NCBI GenBank assembly: GCA_029204225.1
Contig: CM055093.1
Span: 27,377,566 to 27,441,565 of the forward strand
Source: Diphasiastrum complanatum
Lineage: Eukaryota > Streptophyta > Lycopodiopsida > Lycopodiales > Lycopodiaceae
DNA: 64,000 nt
Direction of reading: 5' to 3'
Position numbers and translations under genes: made by a program. Positions within the stretch are counted from its first letter, which is position 1. The number at the start of each line of letters is the position of its first letter. This document shows, piece by piece, positions 60,602 to 64,000 of the stretch. Below the pieces are notes generated by a model. The model saw only the letters and a program-made list of their open reading frames with translations. It had not been told where the DNA came from and did not search any database.

Positions 60602-61340
60602 TTTCCTCCAGACACCTTAATTTTATTTCTTTATAAGTGATAAATAACTTAATAAGCTCCTCTCACATTTGATATTCCACACTTAGCGCAGTAAACCTTG
60701 ATGTTTAATTTGAGCATGTCCGGCATACCTCATGATATTTGAAAGAAGAGGGTAGCTCCATCAGTGAATTACGTAACCGAAACTAACAGATAATTCGAAA
60801 GTGCCACTTTTTGTATGGAATCGTTCAAACTGCGCCTCAGACCATTCAAGTTTAACAAGCAACGCTATTCTTCAAGACCAACAGCGTTAGGCTGCCAGAC
60901 TTTCTCTCGTCCAATCCAACTTGCGAAGCTCCAAAGTTTTCTAGAATCAATAGCCTACAGCCATCACATAAGCAACGATCTGTTGGTAGCCGCGTCAATA
61001 TTTTTCCTGTAATAAAGAACCGCTGGTGCCTTCAGACAAACAAGAAGAATTGTATAATCAACTAAATTGATTTATTGAAGCTAGTGAATCTTCAAACCAA
61101 AGCCAAGATATTGCTTGGATTGACGTTTAGAGCGTACTCTCGTCGATCCCGAAGGATGCTTCTCAGACAAATCAGCGACGAACCCGTCAGAGCGAAGAGC
61201 AAATGGATAGAAAAATATATCTTTGAAGACTCATCGGAAGAAAAGCGGTACGATAGAGAGAGACACGAGGAAATGTGATGGGTGCCACTTTCTTGACAAC
61301 TTGCAAGCCAAACATCACCCTTGTCTATATCTATATATAC
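60602..61340. other. Upstream region of esterase gene
   Basis: It should contain the first exon and promoter of the minus-strand esterase gene, but I found no convincing coding start. The short + frames (60,815-61,012; 61,075-61,278) show no domains. Confidence 0.35.
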
Positions 61341-61344
61341 ATAC

Positions 61345-61395
61345 ATACACACACACACACACAAGATATAATATATATATATATATATATATATT
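61345..61395. repeat. (CA)n and (TA)n microsatellites
   Basis: (CA)n at about 61,345-61,364 and (TA)n at about 61,370-61,393, directly before the 41-bp dispersed motif. Confidence 0.95.
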
Positions 61396-61436
61396 AGTAA
61401 AGAGTGCCCTTCGTTGACGGACAATGGAGGCCGATC
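61396..61436. repeat. 41-bp dispersed motif with hairpin, copy 2
   Basis: Matches 30,291-30,331 at 38 of 41 bases. The hairpin GCCCTTC-GTT-GACGGAC lies at 61,406-61,422. The same microsatellite association is seen at both loci. Confidence 0.75.
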
Positions 61437-61444
61437 TAGGTGGC

Positions 61445-63220
61445 GGGCGATGATTTGGATGATGGCCGATCTCGAGTCTTTGAAAAAATTCGAGTCCTTG
61501 GAAAAATTCGAGCCATCTGAAAAATTCGAGTACTTGGAAAAATTCGAGCCTTTGGAAAAAAATTGAGTCTTTCTTGGAAAAATTCGAGTCTTTGAAAAAA
61601 TTTGAGTCTTTTAAAAACTTCGACTTGACAGTACAAAAGGTCCTTCGATCCTTCGAAAAAATTCGAGTTGACTGTTCGATCCTTCAGAAAAATTCGAGTC
61701 TTTGGAAAAATTCAGTCTTTAGAAAAATTCGAGTTGTCGAAAAATTCGAGATTTTTCAAATATTCGATCCTTTGGAAAAATTCGAGTAGCTGGAAAAATT
61801 CGAGTCTTAAGAAAAATTTGAGTCATTTGAAAAATTTAATTTTTTGGAAAAATTCGAGTATTGGAAAAATTCGAGTATTGGAAAAATTCGAGTCATTGAA
61901 AAAATTCAATCATTTGAAAAAATCGAGTCTTTCCAAAACTTTGAGTTGGTCCAAAAAATTCGAGTCTCGAAAAAATTCGATCCAAAAAATTTGAGTCGTT
62001 CGAAAAAATCGAGTCTTTGGCGAAATTCGATCCTTTTGAAAAATTTGAATCATTGAAAAATTCGAGTCAACGAAAACTTCGAGTCATTGACAAAATTCGA
62101 GTCATTGGAAAAATACTATTCTATGGAAAAATTCGATCCATTGAAAAAATTCAGTCATTCCGAAAATTCGAGTCGTTCCAAAAATTCGAGTCGTTACAAA
62201 AAAAAATTGGAGGTTGATTTGATTTGGTTGACATTTCAGACTTCTTTATCTGGTACTGAAGCGAAAGATACCTTGAGACCATTCTTTTTCTTTCATGATG
62301 TTACTATTTCCGATATCACATACTGATCATGTTCATTGGAATGGTGACTACCATTCACCTGGTCAATTTTCAAGTCAGCAATCTCTTTCAAACCAACATC
62401 CTCCTGAAAATAACTTTGTCTAGAATGCAATAAATAGCCAAACCCTCTATCAACCGCAATTTGAGTTGTTGGAAAAAATCGAGACATAAGAAAAAATCAA
62501 GTCATTTGAAAATTTCAATTCTGGAAAAATTCGAGTCATTGGAAAAATTCGATCCTCTGGAAAAATTTGAGTCATTCCAAAATTCTAGTCTACTGAAAAA
62601 TTCAAGTCGTTTCAAAAATTCAAGTCATTGCAAAAATTTGAGTCATTGGAAGAATTTGATTCACTGAAAAAATTCGAGTCTTACGAAAAAAATCGAGTCT
62701 TTAAAAAAATTCGAGTCTCGAAGAATTCAAGTCGCTCCAAAAACATAGTCGTTTGAAAAATTCGAATTCTAAAAGAAATTCGAGTTTGTTCAAAAATTCG
62801 AGACATTGAAAAAATTCGAGTCATTCCATTGAAAAATTCGATCCATTGAAAAAATTTGAGTCTTTCAAAAAAATCAAATCTTTCCAAAAATTTGAGTCGT
62901 TCCAAAAAATCGAGTCTCGAAGAATTCGAGTCGTCCCAAAAATTCAAGTTTTTCCAAAAATTTGATCCATTGGAAAAATTTGAGTCTAGAGTCGTTCCAA
63001 AAATTTGAGTCGTTCCAAAAATTTGAGTCGTTCCGAAAATTCGAGTCTTTCAAAAAATTTGAGTCGTTCCAAAAAATTGAGCCGTTCCAAAAATTCGAGC
63101 CGTTCCAAAAATTGGAGTCCTCCAAAAAATTCGAGTCATCGAAAAAATTCGAGTGGTTTCAAAAATTTGAGTCGGTCGAAAAATTCGAATCTTCGAAAAA
63201 AATCGAGTCTTACGAAGGTA
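61445..63220. repeat. 18-bp minisatellite, about 1.5 kb of units
   Basis: Tandem units close to GAGTCTTTGGAAAAATTC, variable in the TTTGG part, with many one-base indels. Some 80 units are spread over the span, broken by unrelated sequence at about 62,215-62,460. Forward frames read KFESLE-type hexapeptides; no frame stays open throughout, so it is not a gene. Confidence 0.93.
62215..62460. other. Non-repeat island within the minisatellite
   Basis: About 245 bp without the 18-bp unit. No ORF, and no clear target-site duplication at its edges. It could be an insertion or the ancestral flank. Confidence 0.45.
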
Positions 63221-63599
63221 CAATGCAGTTGAAAATTGAACTGAACACTCTTGTCACTTTATCTACTCTCCTCTTCTTTTAGCTCTATTCCTCTCATCTC
63301 TTCCACTCATCATTGCGTGCATTCCCATCGAGGTTATTCTCCATTTTCCTCGTCTTTGAGGTGCCCTCCTACCTCCCACCCCCCCTCTAGAAATTTTTAT
63401 CAATTATCACCCTATCTCGTGCTTTTTTTAGTGCTATAATTTTTTTGTTTTTAATAAACTCCCTCTCTTTTCATTCTCAGATTCAAGTTTTAGAACTTCT
63501 CCTAGTCCCAACCCTTCCCGAGTACTTCCACCCGGTGTTTGAGAAAGTCTGAATAATCCAAGAATGAAATCGGTGGCTTTCTCAAAAAAATTGGTAGGG

Positions 63600-63800
63600 T
63601 TGGGTTGGTCGGGTCTAGATTTTCCGACCCAGTGTATTTTTTCGACCCAATGGAAGAAGGACCCAAAGCATTTTCCAAACCCAATGTCATCCTTGTCAAA
63701 AACAAATTTTCCGACCCAGCGGGACCCAGTGTATCTTTTCGACCCAGTGTATTTTTCGACCCAGTGTGTTTTTCCGACCCAATGTGTTTTTCTGACTATA
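63600..63800. repeat. Second minisatellite, period 17-20 bp
   Basis: Five to six copies around GACCCAGTGTATTTTTTC, spaced about 17-20 bp in the right half and less regularly on the left. The unit differs from the 18-bp array but shares the T-rich block followed by CGA. Confidence 0.8.
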
Positions 63801-63884
63801 TTGTGACTGCGAATCTGGAGCAAATATAAAGTAATGTTGAAGCGGTCCATGTTGTGAATATTATGTGATTGAATTCCATCTCAC

Positions 63885-64000
63885 CATTTAATCTCCTTCC
63901 TTTGGTAATTATTGGTGACTTCATCATGTACCTTCACCCTCTTGATGGCCCTAATCGCATTACATACGCTAAAAGACAAGCTTGGGACTTCTTGATAGAT
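63885..64000 (+). pseudogene. LINE endonuclease fragment (cut by window end)
   Basis: The + frame reads LPLVIIGDFIMYLHPLDGPN then ITYAKRQAWDFL, which fits the GDFN region of L1 apurinic-type endonucleases (Asn replaced by Ile). The relevant part continues beyond the window, so the call is tentative. Confidence 0.5.

Noticed and set aside
61574-62217. KFESL-repeat protein encoded by the 18-bp minisatellite
   Set aside because: Frames change every few units through one-base indels and stop often; all forward frames give the same sort of peptide.

Overview
The window is nuclear DNA from a land plant with a large genome crowded with transposable elements. Supporting signs are decayed Ty1/copia and Ty3/gypsy retrotransposons in both orientations, an L1-type LINE, GT-AG introns, several (GA)n tracts of 60-150 bp, and a lysophospholipase-like esterase gene of plant type. 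Two cellular-looking domains seldom met in flowering-plant repeats, an amino-DNA-methyltransferase and a histone-H3 fold, make a fern, lycophyte or other lineage with a very large genome plausible. The sequence alone does not name the organism.

Layout. 1-4.3 kb: copia scraps, a 52-bp minisatellite and (GA)n. 4.3-6.1 kb: minus-strand gypsy chromovirus pol. 6.1-8.2 kb: 3' end and LTR (copy A) of a Tat/Athila-like gypsy element. 8.2-10.5 kb: collapsed copia pol and LTR. 12.2-13.8 kb: decayed N4/N6 DNA-methyltransferase gene. 14.5-15.9 kb: unrecognised ORF, polypurine tract and LTR. 17.4-20.4 kb: minus-strand copia interrupted by a solo LTR with a clean target-site duplication and capped by a tandem tRNA-derived SINE. 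22.3-28.4 kb: gypsy pol (minus), then two related gypsy 3' ends arranged as a large inverted repeat. 28.6-31.2 kb: short direct repeats and microsatellites. 31.2-32.6 kb: LINE reverse transcriptase. 32.6-35.7 kb: copia LTR, then a non-canonical LTR element with its own conserved ORF; a second copy lies at 43.9-45.7 kb. 35.7-36.9 kb: intron-containing, transposon-like ORF. 37.1-43.4 kb, minus: a broken gene with an RS/Gln-rich part, a Pro-rich part and a histone-H3-like C-terminus, split by a nearly complete copia element (37,968-42,651, TSD AAGGG). 45.7-48.8 kb: minus copia with an 86-bp SINE. 48.8-54.4 kb: Tat/Athila-like LTR (copy B), PBS, gag, RT-RNase H and a downstream ORF. 54.5-56.3 kb: minus gypsy gag-protease. 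58.5-60.6 kb: the one apparently intact cellular gene, a seven-exon esterase (minus). 61.4-63.8 kb: two minisatellites with periods near 18 bp. 63.9-64.0 kb: start of a LINE endonuclease fragment.

Most coding capacity belongs to mobile elements inserted into each other, so there is no operon-like cooperation. The points most worth following are the H3-fold fusion gene at 37.1-43.4 kb, the methyltransferase at 12-14 kb, the transposon-like ORF at 35.7-36.9 kb that converges on the H3 gene, and the two-copy LTR element with an unclassified ORF.
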